Assembly: GCF_003122085.1 (NCBI RefSeq)
Contig: NZ_QEXV01000005.1
Location: forward strand, 1-64,000
From: Marinicauda salina
GTDB taxonomy: Bacteria > Pseudomonadota > Alphaproteobacteria > Caulobacterales > Maricaulaceae
DNA length: 64,000 bases
Direction: 5' to 3'
This document shows, piece by piece, positions 15,250-23,801 of this stretch. The translations under genes and the position numbers were made by a program. How positions within the stretch are numbered: position 1 is the first letter of the stretch; every line of letters begins with the position of its first letter. Below the pieces are notes generated by a model. It did not search any database. It was not told the origin of the DNA and was given only the letters and a program-made list of their open reading frames with translations.

Positions 15250-15624
15250 CTACCCCCGCCGGACGACGGCCTTCTCGCCGCAGCTGGGCCGGCGGATCTC
15301 GACGGCGATGAGGCCGGGCAGAACCGGATCGAGGCGTTCGAACACCCAGCGCGCCAAGGCTTCCAGCGAGGGGTGCTCCAGCCCCTCGACCTCGTTGAGC
15401 AGGCGGTGATCGAGCTGGTCGCGCAGCTTGGCGATCTCGGCGTCGATCTCCCAGAAATCCTTGACCATGCCGCTCTCGGCGGCCGGCTCGCCCGACAGCG
15501 TCACCGTGCCGGCGAAGGAATGGCCGTGCATCCGCGAGAACGGATGGTCGCCGTCCTTGAACTGGAAATAGTGGGCGGCGTCGAAGGCGAAGTCCTTCGA
15601 GATCTCGAGGCGAAGATCGGACAT
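15250..15624 (-). CDS. 6-pyruvoyl-tetrahydropterin synthase / QueD-like protein lacking the usual Cys
   Basis: 124 aa. Zinc-ligand histidines are in place: FDAAHYF near residue 18 and the RMHGHSF pair near 33-35. The QLDHRLLNEV segment supplies the Asp-His catalytic relay, and VEIRRPS the substrate-binding Glu. In QueD/PTPS the segment before HGH reads CxRLHGH; here it is FSRMHGH, so the nucleophilic Cys is replaced by Phe. A Cys occurs near the C-terminus (RPSCGEK). Pterin or deazapurine synthesis is the family role; whether this protein keeps it is open. The gene is 10 bp downstream of the CaCA antiporter on the same strand. Confidence 0.8.
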   Translation of the reverse strand: MSDLRLEISKDFAFDAAHYFQFKDGDHPFSRMHGHSFAGTVTLSGEPAAESGMVKDFWEIDAEIAKLRDQLDHRLLNEVEGLEHPSLEALARWVFERLDPVLPGLIAVEIRRPSCGEKAVVRRG

Positions 15625-15634
15625 GGGGGCGCGG

Positions 15635-16624
15635 TCAGCTGAGATTGATCCAGGCGAGCGCGCCGATATAGCCGCAATAGCCGAGGAACAAAACCGCGCC
15701 GGCGCCGCGCGAGATCGGCCGGCCCAGGAACACGAAGGCCGCGATCGCCGCGCCCGCGGCCAGCATCACCCAGTAATCCACGCGGAAGAATTCGGGATCG
15801 ATGGCCACGCCGTTCTGCGTCATTCCCGCCGCGACGCCGGTGATGCCGCCCACCGCGAACACGTTGAACACGTTCGAGCCGAGGACATTGCCGATCGCCA
15901 CCTCGGCGTGGCGCCGGAAGGCCGCCACCATCGAGGTCGACAGCTCGGGCAGCGAGGTGCCCAGCGCCAGCACGGTCAGCCCGATCACGGACTCCGGCAC
16001 GCCCAGCCGGTCGGCGAGGTCCGCGCCGCCGGTGACGATCAGGTGCGCGCCGATGGGCAGGGCGACGACGCCGATCAGAAGCGAGACGGCGATCCCGGCG
16101 CGCCCGCCGACGCCGGCGCCGACCGAATCCACGTCGGTGAGCTCCTGGATGACGGGATCGTCCTGGGCGCGGCTGGCCGCGATGGCGAGATAGAGGAGGT
16201 AGACGCCGATGCCGACGGCGAGGATGACGCCGTCGCGCAGGTCCAGCATGCGGTCCCAGGTCAGCGCGACGAACAGCACGCTGGCGGCGAAGGCGATCAC
16301 CGCGTTGCGGCGCACGCCGGGCGCGGTCGTCGCCATCGGGATCATCAGCGCGGGCAGGCCGAGCACCAGCAGCACGTTGGCGATGTTGGAGCCGACGATA
16401 TTGCCGACCGCCAGGCCGGGCGCGCCCGACATCGCCGCGGCCACCGAGACCACCATCTCCGGCGCCGACGTGCCGAAGGCGACGATGGTCAGGCCGACCA
16501 GGAGCGGCGGGATGCCGCCCTTGCGCGCCAGCGCCACGGCGCCGCGGACCAGGAAATCGCCGCCGAACAGCAGGACGACGATTCCCGCGATCACCATGAC
16601 CAGGTCGATGAGAGGTTCGGTCAT
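15635..16624 (-). CDS. Calcium/sodium antiporter, CaCA family (YrbG-like)
   Basis: 329 aa with ten to eleven membrane helices in two inverted halves. Alpha-repeat signatures: VGLTIVAFGTSAPEMVVSVA with VGNIVGSNIANVLLVLG in the first half, and IGLTVLALGTSLPELSTSMV with IGNVLGSNVFNVFAVGG in the second. The paired acidic residues (SAPE, SLPE) bind the exchanged cations. Known relatives exchange Na+ or H+ for Ca2+ across the inner membrane. An acidic linker (QDDPVIQELTDVDS) sits between the halves. It is preceded by a 26-codon gene and followed closely by the PTPS-like gene. Confidence 0.92.
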   Translation of the reverse strand: MTEPLIDLVMVIAGIVVLLFGGDFLVRGAVALARKGGIPPLLVGLTIVAFGTSAPEMVVSVAAAMSGAPGLAVGNIVGSNIANVLLVLGLPALMIPMATTAPGVRRNAVIAFAASVLFVALTWDRMLDLRDGVILAVGIGVYLLYLAIAASRAQDDPVIQELTDVDSVGAGVGGRAGIAVSLLIGVVALPIGAHLIVTGGADLADRLGVPESVIGLTVLALGTSLPELSTSMVAAFRRHAEVAIGNVLGSNVFNVFAVGGITGVAAGMTQNGVAIDPEFFRVDYWVMLAAGAAIAAFVFLGRPISRGAGAVLFLGYCGYIGALAWINLS

Positions 16625-16663
16625 CGCGGGCTCGCCTGTCGCGGCTTCGGGGCGGAGGCGCGC

Positions 16664-16744
16664 CTAGTCGAGGCGCTTGTACTCGATGAGATTGAGCAGC
16701 GCGAAAACCGCCACGCACAGACCGATCGCGACCAAAGCGGCCAT
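16664..16744 (-). CDS. 26-residue single-helix membrane miniprotein
   Basis: The frame ATG...TAG encodes a 26-aa peptide beginning MAALVAIGLCVAVFALLNLI and ending EYKRLD. It is one hydrophobic helix with a charged C-terminal tail, the form of many regulatory bacterial miniproteins. The ribosome site is excellent: AAGGAGGGG lies 3 nt before the ATG when read on this strand, stronger than that of most genes here. It lies 39 bp upstream of the CaCA antiporter on the same strand, so co-transcription and action on a transporter are reasonable but unproven. Confidence 0.7.
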   Translation of the reverse strand: MAALVAIGLCVAVFALLNLIEYKRLD

Positions 16745-16983
16745 GGTCCCCTCCTTCGTTCAGGGCGCCGCGGCCCCCGGCGGCGGCGCGTGTTCATCCT
16801 CATCGCGTCTATAACGCGGGCGCCTCCGCCGCGCCAGAGGCGGCCGGCGCCGCTGCGGCGGAAACGCAACCGCGCCCCGCCCCATGGCGTTCATCGAAAG
16901 AATCCATGGCCCGGTCCGGTTGAGACCGCGCCGCGCCGGGCTAGCTGCCGAGATGTCCGCAGCGAACGAAGGAGACCGGCGCC

Positions 16984-17127
16984 ATGACCGTCAAGCTCGA
17001 CAGGGAAGACGCCCGCCAGGGCGAGAAGCGCGAATTCCAGCAACGCATCTTCCTGCTTTCGACCATCGGCGCGGCCGCCGCGCTGGGGCTGGCGCTGATC
17101 GTCATTCTCGGGCTCAGGCCGTTCTGA
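16984..17127 (+). CDS. 47-residue single-helix membrane protein
   Basis: 47 aa. A charged N-terminal half (MTVKLDREDARQGEKREFQQ) is followed by a hydrophobic helix (about residues 24-44, STIGAAAALGLALIVILG) and a short RPF tail. AAGGAGA lies 9 nt upstream of the ATG, supporting translation. It lies head-to-head with the 26-aa gene across a 239-bp spacer that shows no other feature. Topology suggests a cytoplasmic N-terminus. No family recognised. Confidence 0.65.
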   Translation: MTVKLDREDARQGEKREFQQRIFLLSTIGAAAALGLALIVILGLRPF

Positions 17128-17267
17128 CGGATCGGCGCGCCCGCACGGGGGGCGCTCAAGTTCCTCTTCAGAAACGCGTTTGCAGACCTCCATTGACACG
17201 AATGACGAGTTGTTAACCATGCGCGGACGGGCTGGGGGCCCGTTTCAGGGACAGGAGGGAATCACCC

Positions 17268-17609
17268 ATGAAGACCATCGCATTCGCCGCCGCCGCCGCG
17301 TTCGGCCTGTCAGCCGCCGCTTTCGCCGATCACCACATGGCCGGTCCGGCCGGCCAGAGCTTCGAGATCTCGAGCGGCGAGGAAAGCTATGTCGGCACGT
17401 TCAACGCCGACGGCACCTACACCACCGACACCGGCGCCGAGATGGGCTGGACCTTCGAGGAAGGCGAGCTCTGCCTCACCGCCATGACCGAGGAAGGCGA
17501 GGAAGACACGACCTGCAACGCCTGGGAAGGCATGGCGGTCGGCGACTCCGTCACGACGTCCGAGTGGTCGGACGACGGCTCGGAGATCACGATCGAGCGC
17601 ATCGAGTAG
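17268..17609 (+). CDS. Small acidic secreted protein
   Basis: 113 aa. A signal peptide (MKTIAFAAAAAFGLSAAAFA, cut before DHH) is followed by a very acidic mature protein. It has repeated beta-like segments (YVGTFNADGTYTTDTGAEM, LCLTAMTEEGEEDTTCNAW) and two Cys that may form a disulfide. GGAGGGA lies 6 nt before the ATG and a strong terminator follows, so this is a single-gene transcript. A TTGACA box occurs at 17193-17198. Function unknown; such Asp/Glu-rich short proteins occur in marine Alphaproteobacteria. Confidence 0.75.
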   Translation: MKTIAFAAAAAFGLSAAAFADHHMAGPAGQSFEISSGEESYVGTFNADGTYTTDTGAEMGWTFEEGELCLTAMTEEGEEDTTCNAWEGMAVGDSVTTSEWSDDGSEITIERIE

Positions 17610-17633
17610 ACCCGCGCTCGTTCCCCTATTGGC

Positions 17634-17662
17634 GGCGCGCCCCCGGGGCGCGCCGTTTTTTT
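17634..17662 (+). terminator. Rho-independent terminator
   Basis: GGCGCGCCCCCGGGGCGCGC forms a perfect GC stem (17634-17654) followed by a run of seven T (17656-17662). It is 24 bp after the small secreted protein gene and is the clearest intrinsic terminator on the plus strand. Confidence 0.9.
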
Positions 17663-17747
17663 ATGGGGCGCCGCGGCCCGCGACTCCGGGCCGCGGCTTT
17701 GCTAAGCTCGACCCGATGCGGGGGACTGAAGAGAGGGGAGCACCGCC

Positions 17748-18059
17748 ATGGGCATCGGCTTGATACTGGGACGGACCGCCAACGCCACGGCGACTATCTT
17801 TCTGTCGTTCATCCTGTCCTATGTGATGTTGATCGGTCTCGGACTGATCTGGCCGGAGGGCCTCAACGGCCTGATCCTGTTCGCCGAACGAGTGGAAGAC
17901 TGGATCGAGTCCAGCTACGTGCCCGTGCGCTATGGCGTTTGGGTCCGCCTGCTCATCGAGGAAGGCGCGATCCTGCTGCTCTTCTTCACGCTGATCGCGC
18001 GCATCCTGATCGCGCTCGTGGCCTCTTCGTTCATGGCCGCGGTCAATCCCAAGCGCTAG
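17748..18059 (+). CDS. Hypothetical membrane protein
   Basis: 103 aa with two or three hydrophobic segments (about residues 3-38, 66-95). Sequence includes TATIFLSFILSYVMLIGLGL and LIEEGAILLLFFTLIARILI. GAGAGGGGAGCACCGCC upstream of the ATG gives a ribosome site. It has a 4-bp convergent overlap with the SDR gene and no operon partner. No family recognised. Confidence 0.6.
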   Translation: MGIGLILGRTANATATIFLSFILSYVMLIGLGLIWPEGLNGLILFAERVEDWIESSYVPVRYGVWVRLLIEEGAILLLFFTLIARILIALVASSFMAAVNPKR

Positions 18060-18826
18060 TCCCCGAGCGCGCCGAACACGTCGCGGGTCAGGCGCCGGTC
18101 GAAATGCTGGCCGCCGTCGACGGCGAGGATCTGGCCCGAGACCGACGGCGTGTCCCGGAAATATCTGAGCGTGGCGACGAGATCGGCCGGCGTCGGGCCG
18201 CGTTCGAGCGGGTTGTCGTCGTGGAGCCGCGCGAACTCGGCCTCGGAGTGATACGGGCTCGGAAGCGTCAGCCCCGGCGCGGCGGCGTTGACGCGCACGC
18301 GCGGGGCGAGCGCGCGGGCGAGCATCTCGGTGACCGATTTCAGCGCCGCCTTCGAGACCGTGTAGGAATAGAAATCCGCGTTGATGTTGAAGAGCTTGTA
18401 GTCGAGCAGGTTGAAGATCAGCGATCCCCGCGGCGCCTGGGCGGCGAAGGCCTTCGAGATCAGCACCGGCGCCAGCGCGTTGACGTCCATGTGGCGGCGG
18501 AAGCTGTCGGCGGTGACGTCGGGAGGCATGTCCTCCTCGAACACCGAGGCGGAGTTGACCAGCACGCCCAGCGCGCCGAGCGCGTCGACGGCGCGTTCGA
18601 CCAGCGTCTCGGCGGCCGCGGCGTCGGCGAGATCCGCCCCGATCGCGGCGGCCCGCCCGCCGGCGGCGCGGATTTCTCCGGCCAGCGTCTCGGCCTCGCC
18701 CGCCGAGCTGTTGTAGTGGATCGCCACCGGATGGCCGTCGGCGGCGAGCGCCTCGACGAAGGCCCGGCCCAGCCGCTTGGCGCCGCCGGTCACCAGGGCG
18801 GCGGGTCTCGACGTCTCGTCGCTCAT
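18056..18826 (-). CDS. Short-chain dehydrogenase resembling FolM/pteridine reductase
   Basis: 256 aa. The cofactor motif is TGGAKRLGRA (residues 13-22) rather than TGxxxGIG. This form, with the basic residue, marks NADPH-dependent pteridine reductases and FolM dihydromonapterin reductase. The NAG-equivalent reads VNSASVFEED, and the catalytic pair lies in YSYTVSKAAL, close to LLDYKLFNINADF. Divergence from folB (82 bp between starts) strengthens a role in tetrahydropterin or folate metabolism. Exact substrate uncertain; generic SDR is the alternative. Confidence 0.8.
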   Translation of the reverse strand: MSDETSRPAALVTGGAKRLGRAFVEALAADGHPVAIHYNSSAGEAETLAGEIRAAGGRAAAIGADLADAAAAETLVERAVDALGALGVLVNSASVFEEDMPPDVTADSFRRHMDVNALAPVLISKAFAAQAPRGSLIFNLLDYKLFNINADFYSYTVSKAALKSVTEMLARALAPRVRVNAAAPGLTLPSPYHSEAEFARLHDDNPLERGPTPADLVATLRYFRDTPSVSGQILAVDGGQHFDRRLTRDVFGALGD

Positions 18827-18908
18827 GCAGTTCCTCCGCTGCGGGCAGTTCAGTTCGCGGCCGATCCGCCTTATACCGGCGCGCGACGCTTCTTATAGAG
18901 GTCTGCCG

Positions 18909-19313
18909 ATGAAACTCGACGCGCTCAAGCCCCGTCCCGACGCCGCGCCGCTGGCCGGCGAGCGCATGAGCGTGCGGGTGCGCGGGCTGAAGCTCGACGC
19001 CGAGGTCGGCGTCTACGCCTCCGAGCACGGGCGCAAGCAGCCCATCAGCGTCGATCTCGAGGCCGAGGTCAGCGCCGCGGCGATGGCGCCGTCGGCGGAC
19101 CTGGGAAGCGCGGTCAATTACGCCGCGCTGGCCGAGACCGTCCGCCAGGTCGTCGCCGCGCGCCATCACGAGCTTCTCGAGGACCTCGTCCAGGACATCG
19201 CCGACGTGGTGTTCGCCGACGACCGCGTGCTGCGCCTGGCGATCACGATCGACAAGCTCGCCGCCCTCGACGACGCCGACGCCGTCGGCGTGAGCTATGA
19301 AAGGTGGCGGTAG
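18909..19313 (+). CDS. folB: Dihydroneopterin aldolase (FolB family)
   Basis: 134 aa. MSVRVRGLKLDAEVGVYASE carries the FolB substrate-binding GVYxxE motif; then QPISVDLEAEV, SAVNYAALAETVRQVV (with Tyr) and HELLEDLVQDIADVVF. FolB converts dihydroneopterin to 6-hydroxymethyl-dihydropterin and glycolaldehyde in folate synthesis and forms octamers. An extra N-terminal stretch of about 20 residues precedes the domain, so a start at the internal ATG (MSVRV) is possible. Shares its promoter region with the FolM-like gene. Confidence 0.85.
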   Translation: MKLDALKPRPDAAPLAGERMSVRVRGLKLDAEVGVYASEHGRKQPISVDLEAEVSAAAMAPSADLGSAVNYAALAETVRQVVAARHHELLEDLVQDIADVVFADDRVLRLAITIDKLAALDDADAVGVSYERWR

Positions 19314-19383
19314 GGGGCGCTCGCGTCGGCCCGGCCGAAGCGCGAGGCGCGCCCGGGCGCCGGCGTTTAAGCATGGGCGATGG

Positions 19384-19401
19384 CCCCCCCCCCCCCCCCC
19401 C
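19384..19401. repeat. Eighteen-cytosine homopolymer
   Basis: An uninterrupted run of 18 C in the spacer between folB and uvrC, at the edge of a family A repeat. Such tracts slip during replication and sequencing, so the true length is uncertain. It is not inside a gene here. Confidence 0.8.
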
Positions 19402-19545
19402 GCGGGGAGGGTGGACGGACCGACGGTCCGGCCGGGTGGGGGGCGAACGTAGAACGCCCTTCGGCCGTCACCCCACCCCGCTCGCTGCGCTCGCGACCCT
19501 CCCCATCAAGGGGAGGGAGGGCATCAACATCAAGGGGAGGGAGGG
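19398..19545. repeat. Composite repeat family A, variant copy
   Basis: Contains GGACCGACGGTCCGGCCGGG, the CACCCCGCTCGCTGCGCTCG hairpin and CCCTCCCCATCAAGGGGAGG, the end blocks of the family A mosaic. The middle GAAACCCCG block is replaced by a short unrelated stretch. The last block is partly duplicated (ATCAACATCAAGGGGAGGG). With the C-tract it fills much of the 346-bp spacer before uvrC. Confidence 0.75.
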
Positions 19546-19659
19546 TGCATCAACGGCGCTTGATCCGAACACGCGGATCGTCCGCGACCGCACGCCCCGT
19601 TGCTGGTGAAGCCGCCTCCGCCCCTGACGGGCGCGTCCGAACCGCTTATCTATAGGCCC

Positions 19660-21582
19660 ATGTCCAAGGCCGCCCGCCCCGAGACCCCGCCCGAGATCCC
19701 CGGCGTCGACGCCGGCGGCGCGCCCGCCGACGCGCCGGCGGGCGCGGAGACGCGCTCGGGTCCGGAGATCATCGCCGACTACGTCAAGCGCCTGCCCGAC
19801 AAGCCGGGCGTCTACCGCATGTACGACGCCGCCGGCGAGGTGCTCTATGTCGGCAAGGCGCGCAAGCTGAAGACGCGCGTGTCGAGCTACGCCAAGTCGG
19901 GCGGCCACACCAACCGCATCGCGTTGATGATCGCGCTCACGCGCTCGATGGAGTTCGTCGTCACGGCGACCGAGACCGAGGCGCTGCTGCTCGAGGCCAA
20001 TCTGATCAAGCGGCTGAAGCCGCGCTTCAACATCATCCTGCGCGACGACAAGTCGTTTCCCTACATCCTCATCCGGCGCGACCACGCCGCCCCGCAGATC
20101 CTCAAGCATCGCGGGAGCCGCAAGGCGAAGGGCGACTATTTCGGCCCGTTCGCCAGCGCCGGAGCGGTGAACAACACGCTGAACACGCTGCAGAAGGCGT
20201 TCGGGCTGAGGACCTGTTCGGACAGCGTCTACGAGGGCCGGACCCGGCCGTGCATGCTCTACCAGATCAAGCGTTGCGCGGGTCCGTGCGTCGGGCTGAT
20301 CTCGGAAGCCGACTACGCCAAGCGCGTCGACGAGGCCGTCGAATTCCTGCGCGGAAAATCGAACGCGCTGAGGGAGCGCCTGCAGGCGGAGATGGGCGAG
20401 GCCGCCGAGGCGATGGACTATGAACGCGCCGCCCGGCTTCGCGACCGCATCCGCGCGATCTCGGCGGTGACCACCGTGCAGGGGATCAATCCCGAGGGGC
20501 TCGAGGAGGCCGACGTCGTCGCCGTCCACCAGGAGGGCGGACGGAGCTGCGTGCAGGTCTTCTTCTTCCGGGCGGGCCAGAACTGGGGCAATCGCGCCTT
20601 CTATCCCCGCCACGAGGCCGAGGCCGGCCCCGCCGAGGTGCTCGCCGCCTTCCTCGCCCAGTTCTACGACGACAAGCCCGCGCCGAAGCTCATCCTGGTC
20701 TCGCACGCCCCCGACCAGTCCGGGCTGCTCGCCGAGGCGCTGGGCGTGCGCGCCGGTCACAATGTCGTGATCCGAAAGCCGCAGCGCGGCGCCAAGCGCG
20801 ATCTCGTCGACCAGGCCGCCTCCAACGCGCGCGAGGCGCTCGGCCGCAAGCTCGCCGAGACGCGCTCGCAGGCCCAATTGCTCGACGGCGTGCGCAAGGT
20901 CTTCGATCTCGAGGCGACGCCCGAGCGCATCGAGGTCTACGACAACTCCCACATCCAGGGGACGAACGCGCTCGGCGCGATGATCGTCGCCGGCCCGGAG
21001 GGCTTCGAGAAGAACCAGTATCGCCGCTTCAACATGAAGGGCGAAGACGCCGCGACCGACGACGACTACGCCATGATGGCGGCCATGCTGCGCCGGCGGT
21101 TCGCGCGGCTTCAGAAGGAGCGCGAGTCCGGCGCGCCGGTCCCCGACCTCGCCCTCATCGACGGCGGCAAGGGCCAGCTCTCCGTCGCGCTGGAGGTCAT
21201 GGAGGAGCTCGGCGTGACCGACGTGCCCGTCGTCGCCGTGGCCAAGGGCCCCGAGCGCGACGCCGGCCGCGAGGTGTTCTACACGGCCGGCCGGACGCCG
21301 ATGCGCCTGCCGATGAACGACCCCGTCCTCTACTATCTCCAGCGCCTGCGCGACGAGGCCCATCGCTTCGCGATCTCGGGCCATCGCGCGAAGCGCTCGA
21401 AACAGGTGCGCGACAATCCGCTCGACGAGATCCCCGGCGTCGGCGGCAAGCGCAAGTCGGCGCTCTTGCACCATTTCGGCTCGGCCCGCGCGGTCAGCCG
21501 CGCCGCGCTCGCCGATCTCGAGGCCGTCGAAGGGGTGTCGAAGGCGCTGGCGAAACGGATATACGAGCATTTCCATGACTGA
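19660..21582 (+). CDS. uvrC: Excinuclease ABC subunit C
   Basis: 640 aa. An N-terminal GIY-YIG nuclease ([20 protein letters not shown]) makes the 3' incision. A Cys-rich segment ([20 protein letters not shown] and following CAGPC) and a UVR domain binding UvrB ([14 protein letters not shown]) come next. The RNase H-like nuclease for the 5' incision has [19 protein letters not shown] and [10 protein letters not shown], and a C-terminal HhH pair ([18 protein letters not shown]) ends the protein. The start follows a longer upstream open frame; it adds about 45 Ala/Pro-rich residues before the nuclease. It overlaps pgsA by 8 bp. Confidence 0.97.
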   Translation: MSKAARPETPPEIPGVDAGGAPADAPAGAETRSGPEIIADYVKRLPDKPGVYRMYDAAGEVLYVGKARKLKTRVSSYAKSGGHTNRIALMIALTRSMEFVVTATETEALLLEANLIKRLKPRFNIILRDDKSFPYILIRRDHAAPQILKHRGSRKAKGDYFGPFASAGAVNNTLNTLQKAFGLRTCSDSVYEGRTRPCMLYQIKRCAGPCVGLISEADYAKRVDEAVEFLRGKSNALRERLQAEMGEAAEAMDYERAARLRDRIRAISAVTTVQGINPEGLEEADVVAVHQEGGRSCVQVFFFRAGQNWGNRAFYPRHEAEAGPAEVLAAFLAQFYDDKPAPKLILVSHAPDQSGLLAEALGVRAGHNVVIRKPQRGAKRDLVDQAASNAREALGRKLAETRSQAQLLDGVRKVFDLEATPERIEVYDNSHIQGTNALGAMIVAGPEGFEKNQYRRFNMKGEDAATDDDYAMMAAMLRRRFARLQKERESGAPVPDLALIDGGKGQLSVALEVMEELGVTDVPVVAVAKGPERDAGREVFYTAGRTPMRLPMNDPVLYYLQRLRDEAHRFAISGHRAKRSKQVRDNPLDEIPGVGGKRKSALLHHFGSARAVSRAALADLEAVEGVSKALAKRIYEHFHD

Positions 21583-22174
21583 CGCGCCCTCGCCCCTCCT
21601 CCGCCAGCTGCCCAACGCCGTGACCGTCGCGCGCGCGATCGCCGGCCTCGTCGGCGCGTGGGCCTTCGTCCGCGGCGGCGCGCTGGTCGAGGGCGGCGCG
21701 GATGCGGCGGCGTCGAACTGGGCGATCGCGGCGGGCGTGATTTTCGTCCTCGCCGCGGCGAGCGACTATCTCGACGGCTGGCTCGCCCGGCGCTTCGGCG
21801 CGGAGAGCCCGCTCGGCGCGCTCATGGACCCGATCGCCGACAAGATCCTCGTCGACGCCTATCTCGTCGGCTTTCTCGCGGCGTTCGAATTCGATCCCTT
21901 CCTCGCCGTCCCCGTGGCGATCATCATCCTGCGCGATCTGCTGGTGACGGGGCTCCGGCTGAACGGACTCAGCGAGACCGACACGCCGCTGGCGGTGACC
22001 GAGGAAGCCAAGTTCAAGACCGGCGTGGTGATGATCCTCGTCGCCCTGCCCTTCCTGCTCGCGCTTCTGAACATCACGGGTTGGTTCTATATCTGGGTCG
22101 GCGGGGTCTGGTTCGCCGCGCTGCTGTCGGCCTGGACGGGCTGGCCCTATCTGCGCGCCGCGCTGAAGCGCTGA
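21575..22174 (+). CDS. pgsA: CDP-diacylglycerol-glycerol-3-phosphate 3-phosphatidyltransferase
   Basis: 199 aa membrane enzyme. The CDP-alcohol phosphotransferase motif D-G-x2-A-R-x8-G-x3-D-x3-D is present as DGWLARRF...[10 protein letters not shown]. Hydrophobic segments surround it. It makes phosphatidylglycerophosphate, the precursor of phosphatidylglycerol and cardiolipin, at the inner membrane. The uvrC-pgsA order with overlap is widespread in Proteobacteria. An insertion ([19 protein letters not shown]) sits between helices 1 and 2. Confidence 0.94.
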   Translation: MTDAPSPLLRQLPNAVTVARAIAGLVGAWAFVRGGALVEGGADAAASNWAIAAGVIFVLAAASDYLDGWLARRFGAESPLGALMDPIADKILVDAYLVGFLAAFEFDPFLAVPVAIIILRDLLVTGLRLNGLSETDTPLAVTEEAKFKTGVVMILVALPFLLALLNITGWFYIWVGGVWFAALLSAWTGWPYLRAALKR

Positions 22175-22299
22175 GCCTTCGCGGCGAGACGCCGCACCTG
22201 CAAATTCTTCCAGTCATCACAAGATTTTGTTAACCGCGCTCGGCGACCGGTTGAGCGTATTCAGCATATAATTTCCTGGGACCGGAGGGGTGTGCGGGG

Positions 22300-23664
22300 A
22301 TGGCGGAAACGGCGTTCGATTTCGACCAGAGGCTGGCGTTCATGCGTTTCACGGCGGAGGACCGCGCCGTGCTGCGCGGCCTGCGCCCGGTCGTGGAGAA
22401 GCGCCTGCCCGGCGTGCTCGACGAATTCTACGACCATCTCCGGAAATGGCCCCAGGCCGCAGGAAATTTCGACGGCGACGCCGCCATGGACCGCGCCAAG
22501 ACCAAGCAGATCGACCATTGGCTCAGGATCGTCGACGCGCGCTTCGACGCCGACTACGAGCGCTCGGTGCGCCGGATCGGCGAGACGCACGCCGCGCTCG
22601 GTCTCGCGCCGGAATGGTATTTCGGCGCCTACAACATCCTCATGCGCGGCCTGATCCGCGCCGTTCTCTCCGAGACCGGCGGCGGAGGGCTGATGGCGCG
22701 GCTCAAGGGCGGCGCGCCCGACGACGCCTGCCGCCGGGTGGAGGTGCTTGTCTCGGCGGTCACGCTCGACATGGAGCTTGTCATGTCGACGATTTACGAG
22801 CGCATGGAGGCCGACCGCCGCGGCCAGCTGCAGAGCCTCGCCTCGGATTTCGAAACGAAGGTCGCCCAGATCGCCGCCGCGGTCGCCGACGCCTCGGAAG
22901 AGCTGTCGGGCACGGCGCGGGCGATGTCGGCGACGGCGGATTCCACCAACGAGAAATCCTCCGCCGTGGCCGCCGCCGCCGAGGAGGCGACCGCGACGGC
23001 GCAGTCCGTCTCGGCCGCCGCCGACGAGCTCACCCGCGCCATCGGCGAAATCTCGGCCCGCGCGGGCGAAGCCGCCGAGACCTCGTCGACGGCGTCGGCC
23101 GACGCCAAGCGCACCGGCGAGACAATGAACGAGCTGGCCGAGGCCGCCGAGAAGATCGGCGACATCGTCAATCTCATCTCCGACATCGCCGAGCAGACCA
23201 ATCTGCTGGCGCTGAACGCCACCATCGAGGCCGCCCGCGCCGGCGAGGCCGGCAAGGGCTTCGCCGTCGTGGCCAGCGAGGTGAAGTCGCTGGCCAACCA
23301 GACCGCGAAGGCGACCGAGGAGATCTCCGGCCAGATCTCCAGCGTGCAGCGCATCGTCGGCGACGCCGTCGGCGCGATCGAGACCGTGTCGGGCTCGATC
23401 GAGCAGGTGAACACCGTCTCGGCGTCGATCTCCGCGGCCGTCGAGCAGCAGAACGCCGCGACCGCCGAGATCAGCCGCAACACCGAGCAGACCGCCGAGA
23501 GCGCGGGCTCGGTCTCCCAGACCATCACCGAGGTGCTCGCCGGCGCCCAGGAAGCCAGCCAGTCGGCGGGCGCGCTGGTCGGCGCCGCCGACGGGCTCGG
23601 CCGTCAGGCCGAGCAGCTGCGCGTCGATGTCGGCGCCTTCCTCGACAAGATTCGCGCCGCCTGA
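22300..23664 (+). CDS. Globin-coupled soluble chemoreceptor (HemAT-like aerotaxis transducer)
   Basis: 454 aa with no membrane segment. Residues about 5-165 form a protoglobin sensor: [30 protein letters not shown], and the proximal heme His97 in [21 protein letters not shown] methyl-accepting domain follows (about 190-450); its hairpin tip, which binds CheA/CheW, reads [19 protein letters not shown] and [15 protein letters not shown]. No HAMP domain is seen. HemAT-type proteins sense O2 and steer aerotaxis. It is a single-gene unit with an AT-rich upstream region (AAGATTTTGTTAACC) and a terminator after it. Confidence 0.92.
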   Translation: MAETAFDFDQRLAFMRFTAEDRAVLRGLRPVVEKRLPGVLDEFYDHLRKWPQAAGNFDGDAAMDRAKTKQIDHWLRIVDARFDADYERSVRRIGETHAALGLAPEWYFGAYNILMRGLIRAVLSETGGGGLMARLKGGAPDDACRRVEVLVSAVTLDMELVMSTIYERMEADRRGQLQSLASDFETKVAQIAAAVADASEELSGTARAMSATADSTNEKSSAVAAAAEEATATAQSVSAAADELTRAIGEISARAGEAAETSSTASADAKRTGETMNELAEAAEKIGDIVNLISDIAEQTNLLALNATIEAARAGEAGKGFAVVASEVKSLANQTAKATEEISGQISSVQRIVGDAVGAIETVSGSIEQVNTVSASISAAVEQQNAATAEISRNTEQTAESAGSVSQTITEVLAGAQEASQSAGALVGAADGLGRQAEQLRVDVGAFLDKIRAA

Positions 23665-23691
23665 TCTCCCCAGACCTGGCGCCGCGAATAA

Positions 23692-23730
23692 GACGCCCGT
23701 CGCCGTTTCCGGCGGCGGGCGTCGCCTTTT
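23692..23730 (+). terminator. Rho-independent terminator after the chemoreceptor gene
   Basis: GACGCCCGTCGCCG pairs with CGGCGGCGGGCGTC across a TTTC loop, with one G-U pair, and is followed by GCCTTTT. It ends 71 bp before the response regulator start. Confidence 0.85.
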
Positions 23731-23801
23731 CAACGACCTGGCCAGCTTGCCCCGGCGCGCGGCCGCGGCCATCTTGGCGGCGATCAGCTGACCGAGCGGC
23801 C

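Noticed and set aside
19468-21615. 715-residue frame antisense to uvrC
   Set aside because: Shadow of uvrC; His/Asp/Arg-rich and lacking any domain-like segment.
22215-22240. CtrA site (TTAA-N7-TTAA) before the chemoreceptor
   Set aside because: Only one half-site (GTTAACC) is present, and no second TTAA at the right distance.
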